DNA from: Streptomyces sp. NRRL F-5123
Lineage (GTDB): Bacteria; Actinomycetota; Actinomycetes; Streptomycetales; Streptomycetaceae
Length of the DNA stretch: 64,000 nucleotides
NCBI RefSeq assembly: GCF_000721495.1
Contig: NZ_JOHY01000021.1
Coordinates: 59,438-123,437 of the forward strand
Direction of reading: 5' to 3'
The notes beneath the pieces are model-generated. The model saw nothing but the letters and a program-made list of their open reading frames with translations. It searched no databases and was not told the DNA's origin. Below, one piece after another: positions 63,095-64,000 of this stretch. Position numbers and translations under genes: made by a program. Within the stretch, counting starts at the first letter, position 1. Every line of letters begins with the position of its first letter.

Positions 63095-64000
63095 TCAGCG
63101 CAGGATGCCCGCCGCGGCCGCCGCCTTCAGCCAGGCCGGCAGCTCGGTGAGGATGCGGTCGTAAAGCTCGGCGTCCGACAACCGCGCGATGTCGTCCACG
63201 GCGAAGAAGCCGACGTTGTCCACCCGCCGCCCGGTCATCGTGTCCAGATGCTCCAGGACGCCGTAGCCGCCGTTGCCGAGCCCCACGAACTGCCAGAAGA
63301 TCGGCTCCTCCACCGCCGCCCGCAGCTCCTTTTCGATGGCCGCGTTGCGGTGCACCCCGCCGTCCGAGAAGAAGAGCACGAAGGTGCCGTACGGCGACGG
63401 CGCCGCCCGCACGAAGTCCCGCACCTGCGCGATGACCTTCTGCTCCTCGTTCTGGATGCCGATCTGCCGCATGTCGACCTGGCCCGGCTGGAGCCCCTGC
63501 GGGGGCTTCTTGCGCTTGCGGCCGAACGCGAACTCGCCGACCCGCACGTGCAGCGGGATCCAGCTCGGCAGGTCGCCCAGCATCAGCGTCGGCAGCCGTG
63601 CGGCGTTCGTCGCGAAGGTCCAGGCCTCCATCGTGCCGTCCGTGGTGAGCTGCGCGGCGACCGCCGCCATCCGCTCGACCACGCCGCCGACCACGCCGGA
63701 CGAGTACAGGTGCGACATCGAGCCGGACGCGTCCAGCACCAGCACGATCCGCACCCGGGCGTTCTCGGCGCCGTGCTTGCGCAGGCTGACCGCGACCTGC
63801 TCCTTGCGCAGCGAGAGCCGCTTGCGCATGTCGAGGGGGAGGTGCTCCTCGCCCTTGACGAGGCTGGGCGGGGTGCCGCCGTACGGCGGAGCCGCGGGCG
63901 GCTGCCCGTACCCGGCCGGCGGCTGCCCGTACACGGGCGGGGGCGGCAGCGGGGCCGCGGGGCCGGTGGGCGCGGCGGGCGCGCCGTACGGGCCGGGCGG
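63095..64000 (-). CDS. VWA-domain protein, TerF/TerY-like (5' end outside window)
   Basis: The frame runs from the stop at 63095 to the right edge without a stop (302 codons); a GTG at 63934 could start a shorter form but the preceding sequence is also Pro/Gly/Tyr-rich like the rest of the N-terminus (PPAGYGQPP), so I take the gene as cut. The vWA domain has the metal-ion adhesion site VLDASGSMSHLYSSG (DxSxS) and FSDGGVHRN, followed by an interaction module ending WLKAAAAAGILR. Related proteins accompany tellurite-resistance (ter) operons. Partners are not in the window. Confidence 0.85.
   Translation of the reverse strand, partial: PPGPYGAPAAPTGPAAPLPPPPVYGQPPAGYGQPPAAPPYGGTPPSLVKGEEHLPLDMRKRLSLRKEQVAVSLRKHGAENARVRIVLVLDASGSMSHLYSSGVVGGVVERMAAVAAQLTTDGTMEAWTFATNAARLPTLMLGDLPSWIPLHVRVGEFAFGRKRKKPPQGLQPGQVDMRQIGIQNEEQKVIAQVRDFVRAAPSPYGTFVLFFSDGGVHRNAAIEKELRAAVEEPIFWQFVGLGNGGYGVLEHLDTMTGRRVDNVGFFAVDDIARLSDAELYDRILTELPAWLKAAAAAGILR

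Noticed and set aside
59453..64000. CRISPR array, prophage or integrated element
   Set aside because: No regularly spaced repeats, integrase, tRNA or att-like duplication were seen anywhere in the window.

Overview
The window is very GC-rich with tight operons, ATGA/GTGA start-stop overlaps, frequent GTG starts and little non-coding DNA. It carries glnE, glnII and a malR/aglA/malGFE maltodextrin locus beside a secreted amylopullulanase. This gene set fits a chromosomal segment of a Streptomyces (Streptomycetaceae). No rRNA, tRNA, CRISPR array, transposase or phage gene was seen.

Region 1 (about 1-27,900) is a type II (aromatic) polyketide cluster, almost all on the + strand and closed by a strong intrinsic terminator at 27874-27906. 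It starts with a sensor kinase cut by the window edge and a MarR-like regulator. Module A follows: a small beta-barrel protein, a PHBH-type flavin monooxygenase, a flavin-dependent halogenase, a flavin reductase, an F420-type reductase, a VOC protein, a hemerythrin-like protein, a 14-TM MFS exporter and a membrane acyltransferase. An anthraquinone-cleaving questin-oxidase-like enzyme is coupled to a regulator with two MarR domains. Module B repeats the pattern: beta-barrel protein, PHBH monooxygenase, two SnoaL-like proteins, FMN reductase and a second halogenase. The core comes last: TcmI-like cyclase, KS-alpha, KS-beta (chain length factor), ACP, ActIII-type C9 ketoreductase, di-domain aromatase/cyclase, second SDR, a second MFS exporter, an SRPBCC protein and two unassigned small genes. 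No methyltransferase, glycosyltransferase or loading KSIII is present. The expected product is a chlorinated, oxidised aromatic polyketide, possibly with a ring-cleaved anthraquinone (benzophenone-type) skeleton. Two halogenases plus a questin-oxidase homologue recall the fungal geodin route built on a bacterial type II PKS. Two nearly identical promoters (about 8057-8099 and 11616-11658) suggest co-regulation of the hemerythrin/exporter and questin-oxidase/MarR transcripts.

Region 2 (27,940-36,250, mostly - strand) holds a secreted phosphoesterase / MFS / beta-propeller operon, an OmpR-type two-component pair, a secreted Gly/Lys-rich protein and a hypothetical gene. It ends in a deletion scar where the 3' halves of two formerly divergent genes (HATPase-type and GntR/UTRA) abut.

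Region 3 (36,300-54,470) has an HxlR regulator divergent from an ABM-truncated haemoglobin fusion, glnE, a PAP2-type membrane enzyme, and malR-aglA-malG-malF-malE divergent from an 1829-residue amylopullulanase. CTTGC/GCAAG operator-like repeats lie in the shared promoter region. A short Streptomyces-type palindromic repeat sits in frame inside the amylopullulanase gene, and a near copy follows the gene.

Region 4 (54,475-64,000) has a membrane protein with a sigma-like N-terminus, glnII with a GlnR-like box, a tautomerase-family isomerase coupled to a Gfo/Idh/MocA oxidoreductase, a hypothetical gene, a quinone-oxidoreductase remnant, a beta-lactamase-like serine hydrolase, a secreted GH71/99-like glycosidase with FN3 and F5/8C modules, and a vWA protein cut by the right edge.
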